Of a DNA stretch of 64,000 bases, positions 17,282 through 25,940 are shown one piece after another. The DNA is from Neptuniibacter victor. GTDB taxonomy: Bacteria > Pseudomonadota > Gammaproteobacteria > Pseudomonadales > Balneatricaceae. The stretch covers positions 1,798,001 through 1,862,000 of the forward strand of contig AP025763.1 of NCBI GenBank assembly GCA_027943745.1, written 5' to 3'. The notes beneath the pieces are model-generated. The model worked only from the letters and a program-made list of their open reading frames with translations. It ran no database searches and was not told the origin of the DNA. The number at the start of each line of letters is the position of its first letter. Position 1 is the first letter of the stretch. The position numbers and the translations under genes are program-made.

Positions 17282-18040
17282 ATGACGACCTTAATAGATG
17301 AGGAAGGCAATTCAGAAAAACTCTCAGTGGCCTCGTCCAATTCAGATGCTAACGGTGTCAAAATGCGCAAGCAAACGGCGGTGTATGTATATGAAGCACC
17401 GTTACGCTTGTGGCATTGGGTCACAGTACTTTCTGTTATTACATTATGTATTACAGGATATTTTATCGGCTCGCCTCTACCTACAATGCCAGGTGAAGCC
17501 AGTGATAACTATTTGATGGGTTATATTCGATTTGCTCATTTTGCAGCAGGTTACATTGTAGCTGTTGCATTCGTGGGGCGGATATATTGGGCGTTTGTCG
17601 GTAATAGCCATGCGCGTGAGCTTTTCCTACCGCCACTGTTCAGCCGTAAGTTTTGGCGAGAGGTAGTGCATGAGGTTCGCTGGTATCTCTTTATCGAGAA
17701 AACTCCCAAGAAATACATTGGTCATAACCCATTGGGTCAGTTAGCCATGTTCGGTTTTTTTGTGGTGGGAATCACATTTATGATCATTACGGGCTTCGCA
17801 CTTTATAGTGAGGGGCTAGGACAGGGGAGTTGGGCTGATATAGCTTTTGGTTGGGTGATTCCACTTATGGGGCAGAGCCAAGATGTTCATACTTGGCATC
17901 ATTTAGGTATGTGGTATTTGATCACCTTCGTGATGATTCATGTTTATGTGGCTATTCGCGAAGACATCATGTCTCGCCAGAGTCTCATATCGACCATGAT
18001 CGGGGGCTGGCGTATGTTCAAGGATGATAAACCGGATTAG
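17282..18040 (+). CDS. hyaC: hydrogenase cytochrome b subunit
   Basis: 252 residues with GGAGGAC ahead of the ATG. After a polar N-terminus of about 40 residues, four transmembrane helices follow. Helix 1 starts RLWHWVTVLSV, and His ligands for two b hemes are visible in LRLWHW, RFAHFAAGY and DVHTWHHLGMWY with VMIHVYVAI. The protein anchors the hydrogenase dimer in the membrane and passes electrons to quinone. It follows the large-subunit gene by 41 bases and is the last gene before a strong terminator. Confidence 0.95.
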   Translation: MTTLIDEEGNSEKLSVASSNSDANGVKMRKQTAVYVYEAPLRLWHWVTVLSVITLCITGYFIGSPLPTMPGEASDNYLMGYIRFAHFAAGYIVAVAFVGRIYWAFVGNSHARELFLPPLFSRKFWREVVHEVRWYLFIEKTPKKYIGHNPLGQLAMFGFFVVGITFMIITGFALYSEGLGQGSWADIAFGWVIPLMGQSQDVHTWHHLGMWYLITFVMIHVYVAIREDIMSRQSLISTMIGGWRMFKDDKPD

Positions 18041-18089
18041 TTTATCTCCTTGTTTAAATGATGAGTAGATTGAATTTACTTAAACGAGT

Positions 18090-18123
18090 AAACCGGTAGG
18101 GGTTTTCCCCTCCGGTTTTTTTA
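18090..18123 (+). terminator. terminator of the hydrogenase operon
   Basis: AAACCGG-(T)AGGGG-TTTTC-CCCCT-CCGGTTT forms a long GC-rich hairpin followed by seven Ts, 50 bases after the cytochrome b stop. It shows that the operon ends after three structural genes. Confidence 0.9.
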
Positions 18124-18175
18124 TAGGCAGTATAACCTGTTGATTTAACTTAAATAGTCAAAAGGCGTGTTGGTC

Positions 18176-18523
18176 ATGGGTGCCCTAAAGCAACAAGGAT
18201 ATAGCAAGTTACAAAGCTGCAGTAAGTTGCAAAGCTATAGTAAGCTACACAGCCATTGGTGTTTTGTTAGCCGTAAGCCGGAGCACCCCGGCTGTTTTTT
18301 GCAACGCTGCTACTTAACACCACTCTCTATCAGTCAGTCAGATCTGGCTAAAGACCTTGGTATATCGAGACGCAGAGTGAATGAAATTGTAAATGCTCAG
18401 AGGGCAATTAGTGCTGATACGGCTTTAAAACTGGCAGTCTTCTTTAAGACAACTCCTATGTTTTGGCTTGAAAAACAACAGTACTGGGACGTATATATAG
18501 CTTCTAGGCGCCAACAGAAGTAA
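18176..18523 (+). CDS. HigA-like XRE-family DNA-binding protein, no toxin partner
   Basis: 115 residues from ATG 18176 (AAAGG ten bases ahead); a GTG at 18167 is also possible. From about residue 33 it follows the HigA/VapI pattern: RKPEHPGCFLQ, then the helix-turn-helix LAKDLGISRRRVNEIVNAQRAISADTALKLA, and the family ending TPMFWLEKQQYWD. The first 30 residues are unlike HigA and contain a threefold repeat YSKLQS/CSKLQS/YSKLHS encoded by an 18-base tandem repeat. No HigB-type toxin gene lies on either side. The true start could be lower down, but no ATG or GTG is available after the repeat. Confidence 0.7.
   Translation: MGALKQQGYSKLQSCSKLQSYSKLHSHWCFVSRKPEHPGCFLQRCYLTPLSISQSDLAKDLGISRRRVNEIVNAQRAISADTALKLAVFFKTTPMFWLEKQQYWDVYIASRRQQK
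18201..18254 (+). repeat. 18-base tandem repeat, three copies
   Basis: Three head-to-tail units (18201-18218, 18219-18236, 18237-18254) share a core of AGTAAGTTGCAAAGCT type with one to five differences. The period is a multiple of three, so the HigA-like reading frame stays open. It encodes a six-residue repeat at the N-terminus of that protein. Confidence 0.8.
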
Positions 18524-18659
18524 TTGTAAGTGTTTTCCCTATTTTTTCTTTAAATCCTGCCAAGAATTGATGGCATAACCCTTAAATGCTGCTTATGATG
18601 GTTTTTCGGCCGAGTCGTGGCCTAGCTTAAGCTTTTGAACGATCACGTTAAGGGTTTGT

Positions 18660-20393
18660 GTGCAGTCGCTTATCAATTTCTCACCTTTATGTTTTATCCT
18701 TCATTTCAGTCGGTCTCGATACTGGGGGTATTTCTTAGCTGCTTTTTTCTGTTTAGGCTGGAATAGTTCTTACGCCGCTATCAATATCAACCAGAGCCAG
18801 CCTATGGCATTAGGCATAACGGCCACTTATTTCAAAGAAGAGGGTTCTAAACTATCGTTAGACGTCGCTGTTGAAGAGATGAAGCGACGAGGACATTTAT
18901 CGAATAACGCGATATTAAGTTTTGGTATTAATTCTGCCCCCATCTGGTTAAAGCTTGAGGTTGAAAATCTAGGGGGCGATAATATTACTCGCCATCTACG
19001 ATTTGAAACCTCTTGGCTTGATCAGATCGATCTCTATTTTTTAGTTAGTAATGAACTCAAACGCCATGTTGCCGCGGGCGACCAACAGCCATATAAGCAG
19101 CGTGAAAATGACGATCGCTTTGTTGCAGTACCTTATGAGTATACTAGCGGAATAACTGATGTTTATATTCGGATTGAATCAGAAGACCCGCTCATAATTC
19201 CCCTCTACCTCTATAGCAATGATGAGTTGGTAGACGCTAAAGTGTCTGATGGTTATATCTATGGTTTGATCTATGGATTCCTGCTGGCATTACTAGCTTA
19301 TAATGCACTGTTAGCATTCAGTTTAAAGAGCCGCCGATATCTCTTTTATGCTCAGTATTTATGTTTTTTCCTCTTGATGAATGCAAGCTATACCGGCCAT
19401 GCCTATAAGTGGTTCTGGCCTGAGGCGCCAATATGGCAGCAATGGTCAAATCCAATATTAATGTTGCTTTATGTTATATCAGGTTTGTTGTTCGCGATGC
19501 GCTTTCTTGGATCACGTATCCATCTACCTAAACTACATAAAGTCATTACGACATATTGCTCCGTGCTGACACTGATTGCAGCAGGCTGTGTACTGTTGGG
19601 AAGCAATGTTGTACTTCTCTATACTGCCTTTATCGCTATTATCCCTTTCTCTGCATTGATGATTGTTTCAGGAGCCGTTGCGCTTCTCTCGGGGATGAAG
19701 GCAGCTAGGTATTTTCTAGCAGCGACCATTTTTGCCACCTTAGGTGCTGCTTACACATCATTTACGGTTTCTGGCGTGCTTGTCTATTCTGATCTTGGTT
19801 TTCATGCCGTGGAAATTGGTATGTTGATTGAGGCCGTTTTATTTGCGCTGGCACTGTCCCATCAATTTAAAATCAGTCAAGAAGACAAGATGCGGGCAGA
19901 AAAGCTTGCCGATATAGACCAGCTGACAGGCTTATATAATCGGCGAGGTTTTGACAAAATTTTATCGCCACTATTCAGTACGGCCCAGCGTAATGAACGC
20001 AAGCTCAGCTTGCTGTTACTGGATATTGATCATTTTAAAATGATTAATGATCAGTATGGTCATTTAGCGGGTGACAAAGTCATCACTCATCTGTCTACAT
20101 TACTACTTGAAGAGGCAAGGACAGGGGATGTTGTGGCACGCTGGGGTGGAGAAGAGTTTATTCTATTACTCCCTGAAACCGATTCATCTGAAGCATTAAG
20201 TTTGGCAGAGCGATTAGTAAGAAGAGCTGCAGATTTAACTATCTTATTTGAGCAGCAAGAGATTACATGTACCGTGAGTATCGGTGTGGCATCTTTAATG
20301 ATCGATGATAAGTCATTTCTGCAACTATTAGATAAAGCAGATCATGCGTTGTATAGCGCAAAAGAGTCCGGTCGAAACCGAGTTTGTGTGTGA
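18660..20393 (+). CDS. 7TMR-DISM diguanylate cyclase
   Basis: 577 residues from a GTG with AAGGG six bases ahead. A signal peptide (about 1-40) precedes a periplasmic 7TMR-DISMED2 sensor domain (about 55-185), then seven transmembrane helices (about 200-400), then a GGDEF domain (about 415-575). The active-site signature is RWGGEEF with an RxxD inhibitory site (RTGD) five residues before it, so an active, product-inhibited cyclase is expected. The periplasmic domain probably binds carbohydrate or another small ligand. It is a stand-alone gene convergent with the unknown secreted protein that follows. Confidence 0.9.
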   Translation: MQSLINFSPLCFILHFSRSRYWGYFLAAFFCLGWNSSYAAININQSQPMALGITATYFKEEGSKLSLDVAVEEMKRRGHLSNNAILSFGINSAPIWLKLEVENLGGDNITRHLRFETSWLDQIDLYFLVSNELKRHVAAGDQQPYKQRENDDRFVAVPYEYTSGITDVYIRIESEDPLIIPLYLYSNDELVDAKVSDGYIYGLIYGFLLALLAYNALLAFSLKSRRYLFYAQYLCFFLLMNASYTGHAYKWFWPEAPIWQQWSNPILMLLYVISGLLFAMRFLGSRIHLPKLHKVITTYCSVLTLIAAGCVLLGSNVVLLYTAFIAIIPFSALMIVSGAVALLSGMKAARYFLAATIFATLGAAYTSFTVSGVLVYSDLGFHAVEIGMLIEAVLFALALSHQFKISQEDKMRAEKLADIDQLTGLYNRRGFDKILSPLFSTAQRNERKLSLLLLDIDHFKMINDQYGHLAGDKVITHLSTLLLEEARTGDVVARWGGEEFILLLPETDSSEALSLAERLVRRAADLTILFEQQEITCTVSIGVASLMIDDKSFLQLLDKADHALYSAKESGRNRVCV

Positions 20394-20402
20394 TCTTATT
20401 AT

Positions 20403-21158
20403 TTAGCGCCAATGTATCCAGTAACTATATTCCACCTGATGAGTTTGGATAATTGTTTCTTCAAACTCATTGCTGGCGGTTGCTGAGCATTGTACATCGT
20501 TGAATTCAGGCTCAGCCCAACCGGTCATGCCACCCATATATTCACGTTTATAACCCCACCTGCCGCACGAGAGTAGGGTGTCGTAATGGCCTCGGCGCTG
20601 GCACACGGCGCAGGTTTCGAATTCAACAATTAAGTGTTTGCCGTCAATACCGTAAGAGTCTGATACATAAGGTGTGTCGTATATCGAGACAGAAGCATCT
20701 CTATAGAGTTGGCCTTTCCACGGTTTGTCACTGTCATCTATAGGTGTCTTATGCAGCCCGTAACCGTGCTCTAGGGGGGCGTTGTCGTAGAATGGATTAT
20801 CAAATTCGTCGGGAATATCTATTTGTACCTTGTTTTCTCCCTGGTGTAAGCGGGCATTAGTTTTTCGAATCTGGAGAATCCGGTATTGATCGCAATCGGC
20901 GTAATTTAGCCCGTTGATCTGACCACTAAAGTTGTTTATTAGGTGTATTTCTAAGCCTACCCCTGTTGCATTATCGCCAGGGATATAGCGCGCATTAGAC
21001 CGACTGCTGTGGTACCACTCTTTTGAAAAAACTAAATGCCCTATTGTTTCTTTTTTAAAGGTGACGGGGCATGATTTTCCTACCTTTAACTCAACGGCAT
21101 ATAGTTGTGTGCCCCAGAGCAGCGTTAAAGTGATATAAACTAAAAGATGATGACGCAT
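20403..21158 (-). CDS. secreted protein of unknown function
   Basis: 251 residues with a clear signal peptide (hydrophobic residues 4-20, cleavage likely after LYA). I do not recognise the family. The mature protein has six cysteines, including a CAVCQRRG motif near residue 185 and CGRWGYKREY, which suggests disulfides in the periplasm or outside the cell. It is rich in Tyr, Trp and Asp, with a probable beta-sandwich core (LIVEFETC, NKVQIDIP). No enzymatic motif is visible. It is convergent with the 7TMR-DISM gene, ten bases away. A polysaccharide-binding role is possible but unsupported. Confidence 0.6.
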   Translation of the reverse strand: MRHHLLVYITLTLLWGTQLYAVELKVGKSCPVTFKKETIGHLVFSKEWYHSSRSNARYIPGDNATGVGLEIHLINNFSGQINGLNYADCDQYRILQIRKTNARLHQGENKVQIDIPDEFDNPFYDNAPLEHGYGLHKTPIDDSDKPWKGQLYRDASVSIYDTPYVSDSYGIDGKHLIVEFETCAVCQRRGHYDTLLSCGRWGYKREYMGGMTGWAEPEFNDVQCSATASNEFEETIIQTHQVEYSYWIHWR

Positions 21159-21257
21159 AACGTCTCCATAGATCTTTATGTATATACAAAGTATAGCCGG
21201 ATATTTATAGCTGTATGTTTAAAATGGATTAATGGCTAGATTGAGAAGGGAAGAAAT

Positions 21258-21611
21258 ATGAACGTCGATAATAAAATCAATTATATAGAGTTGCCTGCGA
21301 AAGATATTTCAGCGACTAAAAAATTCTATAGCGATACATTTTTTTGGGAATTTACAGATTATGGCAGTGATTACGTTGCCTTTAGTAATGCCGGTCTTCA
21401 AGGTGGTTTTTATCAATCGGAGCTTAGTAGTGATGCCCAAACGGGTAGCGCTCTGGTTGTCCTCTTTAGTGATTCTCTTGAATCTACATTAGCCAGAGTG
21501 AAAGAGAATGGAGGAGTAATTAATAAAGAGATCTTTTCCTTTCCGGGAGGACGTCGTTTTCACTTTCTAGATCTCTCTGGCAACGAGTTGGCTGTCTGGT
21601 CTGATTCATAG
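21258..21611 (+). CDS. VOC/glyoxalase-fold protein
   Basis: 117 residues with the vicinal-oxygen-chelate fold: NYIELPAKDISATKKFYSDTFFWEFTD at the start, a middle strand ALVVLFSDSLESTLARVKENGG, and a closing FPGGRRFHFLDLSGNELAVWSD. A possible metal-ligand Glu is near the C-terminus (GNEL). Family members include glyoxalases, dioxygenases and antibiotic-binding proteins; the reaction cannot be predicted. AAGGGAAG precedes the ATG. The gene stands alone. Confidence 0.82.
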   Translation: MNVDNKINYIELPAKDISATKKFYSDTFFWEFTDYGSDYVAFSNAGLQGGFYQSELSSDAQTGSALVVLFSDSLESTLARVKENGGVINKEIFSFPGGRRFHFLDLSGNELAVWSDS

Positions 21612-21826
21612 CGTTCGTTAGTGATTCTGAGTCGTTCTAGCGTCTTGATAGTTTTACAGGGAGCTCGTATTTGTCGTTCTGATGTGAACACTGATCGGTA
21701 GACTATACTTCTTAACTGTTAGTCAAAAATCTGTACAAGTAGTCACAAACCTATACAAGATGATAGTTAATAGCTAAGAACAGTTCATCACCAAGGATGC
21801 TGCTGGTGGGGTTCGGGAGTATTGAG

Positions 21827-22867
21827 ATGTCTGTCGATGATTTAGAGCAGGCGAGAACTCTGATTCAAGCACACCGTAAGTTTCACACCATTCTTAAGAA
21901 CATGGCTTTCTGGCAATCAGAAGTCGAAATCATTGAGCAGTTAACGCAAGCGATTGAGTCGCTCTTCCCAGGGCGCTTTGCTTCTGTGCTACTTTTCAAT
22001 GTCGATCACTCTACGCTGCATATGTCGGGTGCGCATACAAGCTTACCTAAATCGTTTACCGACAAAGTTGAAGGAACCAAGATCGGACCTAAAAATGGAA
22101 GTTGCGGTGCGGCAATTTACTTTAAAAAACCTTATATCGTCGAAGATACCTTTAACCACGAAAATTGGCGTTATTTTCGTGATGAGATCCGAGAAGCAGG
22201 GCTTAGAGCGTGTTGGGCCATGCCAATTCTCGCAAAGAATGAACAAGTGCTTGGCTCATTTGCGATCTATTCGCCCAGGGTATTAGCGCCGAGTGCGATC
22301 GAATTAGAAATTCTCGAAACCGCAGCACATGTTGCGAGTGTTGCGTTAGATAAAAAACAGTTGGTTAAAGCTGCCTGTAGTGATCATTTAACCTCTCTGC
22401 ATAACCGAAGTCATTTTGAACAATCCTTTGAGCACCTACTATCGATTGCAGAGCGAAATGGTCAGGCGGTTGGTCTTGTCTTTATGGATCTGAATAAATT
22501 TAAGCGAGCCAATGATGAGTTCGGTCATGAATACGGAGATCAGCTTTTAAGGCTAGTAGGGCGTGTGCTCAAACAAGTACTCCGCAACACCGATCTCAGC
22601 TGCCGTTATGGTGGTGATGAGTTTCTGTTTGCCTGTATCGATGTGTGTGAAGATAAGTTGGCGTACCTCTGCCGCCGAATCGCTGAGACACTGCAAGAGG
22701 GGACAGCCCCAGAGGTTACAGCACTAGGTTTTGGTGTTTCTTTTGGAGGTATTGTGATCCCCGCCGAGCATAATCACGCGATTACAACGCTGATTAAGGA
22801 AGCGGATAAACAGATGTACCGCGCTAAAAAACAGGGGAGGCTGGAGTCGATCAGATCCTTAGGTTAG
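21827..22867 (+). CDS. GAF-GGDEF diguanylate cyclase
   Basis: 346 residues from the ATG at 21827, chosen because GGGAG lies seven bases ahead; the frame is open back to 21797. A GAF domain (about 25-175) shows GPKNGSCGAAIYFKKPYIVED and WAMPILAKNEQVLGSFAIY, as in sensors for small ligands. The GGDEF domain (about 185-340) has RYGGDEF with RNTD five residues before it as inhibitory site, so it should be an active cyclase. No membrane segments. It ends seven bases from the convergent radD stop. Confidence 0.88.
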   Translation: MSVDDLEQARTLIQAHRKFHTILKNMAFWQSEVEIIEQLTQAIESLFPGRFASVLLFNVDHSTLHMSGAHTSLPKSFTDKVEGTKIGPKNGSCGAAIYFKKPYIVEDTFNHENWRYFRDEIREAGLRACWAMPILAKNEQVLGSFAIYSPRVLAPSAIELEILETAAHVASVALDKKQLVKAACSDHLTSLHNRSHFEQSFEHLLSIAERNGQAVGLVFMDLNKFKRANDEFGHEYGDQLLRLVGRVLKQVLRNTDLSCRYGGDEFLFACIDVCEDKLAYLCRRIAETLQEGTAPEVTALGFGVSFGGIVIPAEHNHAITTLIKEADKQMYRAKKQGRLESIRSLG

Positions 22868-22874
22868 CAAATCC

Positions 22875-24626
22875 CTATAAATGATTAGCTTTACGATACT
22901 GTCCTTCATAGTCAAAAATTCTCTCCTGTATTCGCCAGTAATATTTTTGTTTTCGGGCAATAACAAAGTCTGGGGCGGTTAGTAATTGTTCAACCGCAAG
23001 TACTTCACTGATATGTGTAAATTCAGTTGGCTGCTGTCCATTGGCTACGCGCTTGCCGTAGAGTTGATTGAAGGCTTTTCTGGCTCCAGGCTTTGAAAAA
23101 TCAAATGACTCATTAAGCTCCTCGCCATCTTCTCCATGGTAAATAACTTTGAGTCGTTCATTGTTGTTTTCTAGGTGGATACCTGCGCACCGCATGACTA
23201 ACGCATCTTTCAGGTTTAAGGCGTTCTTGAGTTGATCGTCTGGATCTATAATCGCTTCGCTGCATTGGTGGCAGTAGCGGGCGGCAATATCATTTTCTGC
23301 TTGGCAGTGAGGGCACTCTTTAAAGCGAAAACGGTAATCACATTGCTCTGGCTTTTGTGACTCGTCATCGCTCTCTAATAGCCCTTTGCAGCGTCGACCG
23401 AAGTGTTCCGTTACTTTACCGCTTTCATCTGTTTTACCCCAGAAAATATTGGCAAAACCACAGCCCGGGCAAAAAATTTGAACGGGTTCAGTATCTGGAT
23501 TTGGTTTTTTTTCACCGACTTCGGGGTGATGTAGGTTGAAGTTATTTCCCGCGTAATCAATAACGAGGCATTCAGTTTTATTGTCTGATAACCGTAAGCC
23601 TCGTCCCACTATCTGTTGGTAAAGGCTAACGGATTGGGTTGGGCGTAGTATGGCGATGAGATCAACATGAGGGGCATCAAACCCGGTCGTCAGTACTGAA
23701 ACATTAACGAGAAATTTTAGTTCTTTAGCTTTAAAAGCCTGAATCAGTAGGTCGCGTTGTTGGCTTGGCGTGTCACCCGTTATCAACGCAGCTTTATCTT
23801 GAGGTAAGTGACCAAATATCTCGTGAGCGTGCTGTACTGTTGCCGCGAAAATCATAACCCCTTGGCGTGTTTGGCCTAGCGATACAATTTGTTTACTGAT
23901 GGTCTCTGTTACGCGCTGGTGTTGCCCTAACAGGGTATTAATATCTTTTTCGGCGTATTCCCCAAGCCGATTGGGAATCAGGCTTGTGAAATCATAATGC
24001 GCTATAGCTGCGTCAATACAATTGGGTTCTGTCAGGTATTTATGGCGGATCATGTAACTTAAAGGCAGTTCATAAATACAGTAGGTAAAAGGCTTCTCTG
24101 TTTCGCTACGTGCGTAACCATGATAATGATATTGATAGATCCAGCCGGTACCTAAGCGATATGGGGTAGCCGTGAGGCCTAAAATTTTTAGACTGGCATT
24201 CTGTTTTTTAAGAAGGCTGAAAATTTTAACGTATTGGCTGTTTTCGTCATCACTGATACGGTGACATTCGTCAACGATGACAAGCGAGTATTCGTGGCTA
24301 AACTGGTCAATATTAGCGGAGACTGATTGTACGCTGGCAAAGGTTACTTGATGCTCATGCTCTTTGCGTTTTAAGCCCGCAGCGTAAATCCCCCCTTTTA
24401 AACCATAACTTTCATACTTTGCATGATTTTGCTCGACTAATTCCTTTACATGGGTCAGCACCAATATCTTGCGCTTTGCTAAACGGGCTAGTTCAGCGAT
24501 AACGAGGCTTTTACCGGCACCTGTTGGCAGCACGATAACCGCAGGATCGTTCTTTTGGCGGAAATGATTCAGCGTGGCATCAACAGCAGACTGCTGGTAG
24601 CTACGTAGTGTGAAGGCTTTATTCAT
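22875..24626 (-). CDS. radD: RadD/YejH superfamily 2 helicase
   Basis: 583 residues, very close in length and layout to E. coli RadD. Helicase motif I is LPTGAGKS (about residue 35), motif II DECH (about 134), motif III LTATP, and the second RecA domain ends with QQIVGRGLRLS. Two C-terminal zinc-ribbon-like regions follow: CPGCGFANIFWGK and CPHCQAENDIAARYCHQC. RadD acts in DNA double-strand break and crosslink recovery and cooperates with RecA. It is a single gene with no SOS-type box that I could see upstream. Confidence 0.94.
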   Translation of the reverse strand: MNKAFTLRSYQQSAVDATLNHFRQKNDPAVIVLPTGAGKSLVIAELARLAKRKILVLTHVKELVEQNHAKYESYGLKGGIYAAGLKRKEHEHQVTFASVQSVSANIDQFSHEYSLVIVDECHRISDDENSQYVKIFSLLKKQNASLKILGLTATPYRLGTGWIYQYHYHGYARSETEKPFTYCIYELPLSYMIRHKYLTEPNCIDAAIAHYDFTSLIPNRLGEYAEKDINTLLGQHQRVTETISKQIVSLGQTRQGVMIFAATVQHAHEIFGHLPQDKAALITGDTPSQQRDLLIQAFKAKELKFLVNVSVLTTGFDAPHVDLIAILRPTQSVSLYQQIVGRGLRLSDNKTECLVIDYAGNNFNLHHPEVGEKKPNPDTEPVQIFCPGCGFANIFWGKTDESGKVTEHFGRRCKGLLESDDESQKPEQCDYRFRFKECPHCQAENDIAARYCHQCSEAIIDPDDQLKNALNLKDALVMRCAGIHLENNNERLKVIYHGEDGEELNESFDFSKPGARKAFNQLYGKRVANGQQPTEFTHISEVLAVEQLLTAPDFVIARKQKYYWRIQERIFDYEGQYRKANHL

Positions 24627-24893
24627 GTAAAGATCAGTCGTGGGGTAGTTAGTGTGAAGTATAAACTCTAATTTTTCAGCTTTATAGGGATTACCTAGGA
24701 TCTAATAAGGTTTACAACAGGTTAGGTATTTAGACAGCACAAACATCAGAAATAGAATCTGAGTAGATAGCAATGGAACCTTCCGTCACCTTCAGTGGTC
24801 ACAGATTGCAGTTAAAGATTTCTAGACAAAACGGATGAAAAAGATTGAGGTAGATTTATGTTACTCAGGGTTGGGTATGGTGGTAGGTAATTT

Positions 24894-25484
24894 ATGCTGG
24901 GCTATTTAAGTGCAAGTGAGTTCATTGATTGTGATCATCCTGATGTGGTTGCGCAAGCCAAACGGTTGGCGCATGGACAGACAGGGGATGTTGATATTGC
25001 ACGTAACTGCTTTGAATTTGTCCGTGATCAGATTCGCCATACGGGAGATATCGGCAGTGGGGTCATTACCTGTAAGGCATCTGATGTGCTTGAGGCTAGA
25101 ACAGGCTACTGTTACGCGAAAAGTCATCTGTTGGTCGCGTTGCTCCGTGCTAATAAGATCCCCGCAGGCCTATGTTATCAGCGCTTAACTGTTGAGGGTG
25201 AAGTGCCTCCCTATTGCTTACATGGTTTAGCGGCTGTTCATTTAGACGCATACGGTTGGTACCGCATCGATCCTAGAGGAAACAAACCCGGTGTCGATGC
25301 CCAATTTACGCCCCCCATCGAGACGTTAGCATTCCCTATTGTGGTCAATGGAGAAATGGATCTACCTGAAATATGGCAGGAGCCTTTGTCCGTCGTCACA
25401 TCAATTTTGAAAGAATCGAATAGCGTTGAGTTTGTGGCAGATAATTTGCCTGATATTGAATTGCTAACAGTTACTACTTGTTAA
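24894..25484 (+). CDS. transglutaminase-like cysteine protein
   Basis: 196 residues with a single transglutaminase-core domain. The catalytic triad is visible as Cys in TGYCYAKSHLLVALLRANKIPAG (about residue 73), His in LAAVHLDAYGWYRIDPRGN (about 113) and the Asp of DPRGN. It also keeps the helix ARNCFEFVRDQIRH typical of bacterial members. There is no signal peptide. Substrates of such small bacterial transglutaminase-like proteins are mostly unknown; they may be peptidases or amidases. The small secreted protein gene follows after 19 bases and may share its transcript. Confidence 0.85.
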   Translation: MLGYLSASEFIDCDHPDVVAQAKRLAHGQTGDVDIARNCFEFVRDQIRHTGDIGSGVITCKASDVLEARTGYCYAKSHLLVALLRANKIPAGLCYQRLTVEGEVPPYCLHGLAAVHLDAYGWYRIDPRGNKPGVDAQFTPPIETLAFPIVVNGEMDLPEIWQEPLSVVTSILKESNSVEFVADNLPDIELLTVTTC

Positions 25485-25503
25485 AAATAAAAGGTTGAAC
25501 AGT

Positions 25504-25875
25504 ATGAAAACACTTTTAATGTTAATCCTGACTCTCAGTTATATTTCAACGTCTACTGCCGCTGAGCCTCCTGTACATGGTGAGTTTTCAGAAGGAAAAC
25601 CTGCCCAGGTTTGGCATGAAGGTGAAAACGCTTGGGTGACACCGGATAACTTTTGGCGTTTATTCACGGATGGGCGGGGTGGGATTACTTGGGGTAGTGG
25701 TGAGAGTTACCCTAAATATGATGATGTGAACGAGCACGATACTTTTTTGGTTAAGGTCGAGTCTGGCCATTGTTTAATGGAGTTTTTCCATGGGCGTTGG
25801 CGTCGTGCTAATGATGTCCAGCGATGGAACCCACTCTTTACTGAGTACAGTGGCTGCCCGGATGTTTTTAAATAG
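25504..25875 (+). CDS. small secreted protein, unknown
   Basis: 123 residues from the ATG at 25504 (AAGG nine bases ahead; the open frame begins at a TTG at 25495). A signal peptide of about 20 residues ends near STAA. The mature protein is acidic and Trp-rich (six Trp, for example NFWRLFTDGRGGITWGSG and HGRWRRANDVQRWNP), with two Cys that may form one disulfide. I recognise no family. It is 19 bases after the transglutaminase-like gene, so the two are probably co-transcribed. Confidence 0.65.
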   Translation: MKTLLMLILTLSYISTSTAAEPPVHGEFSEGKPAQVWHEGENAWVTPDNFWRLFTDGRGGITWGSGESYPKYDDVNEHDTFLVKVESGHCLMEFFHGRWRRANDVQRWNPLFTEYSGCPDVFK

Positions 25876-25882
25876 ATAGATC

Positions 25883-25909
25883 AAAAAAAACCGGCCCATG
25901 GGGCCGGTT
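25883..25909 (-). terminator. terminator, mainly for the minus-strand DUF5610 gene
   Basis: AACCGGCCC-ATG-GGGCCGGTT is a near-perfect hairpin flanked on one side by eight As. Read on the minus strand it is followed by TTTTTTTT, ending the DUF5610 gene. The plus-strand side has only TTC, so it may work only weakly for the secreted-protein gene. Confidence 0.85.
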
Positions 25910-25940
25910 CAACGTATATCGCAGAGATTAAGAAGGGGGG

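Noticed and set aside
18201-18254. Short repeats as a possible CRISPR array
   Set aside because: Units are only 18 bases, directly abutting without spacers, and lie within a reading frame; no cas genes are nearby.
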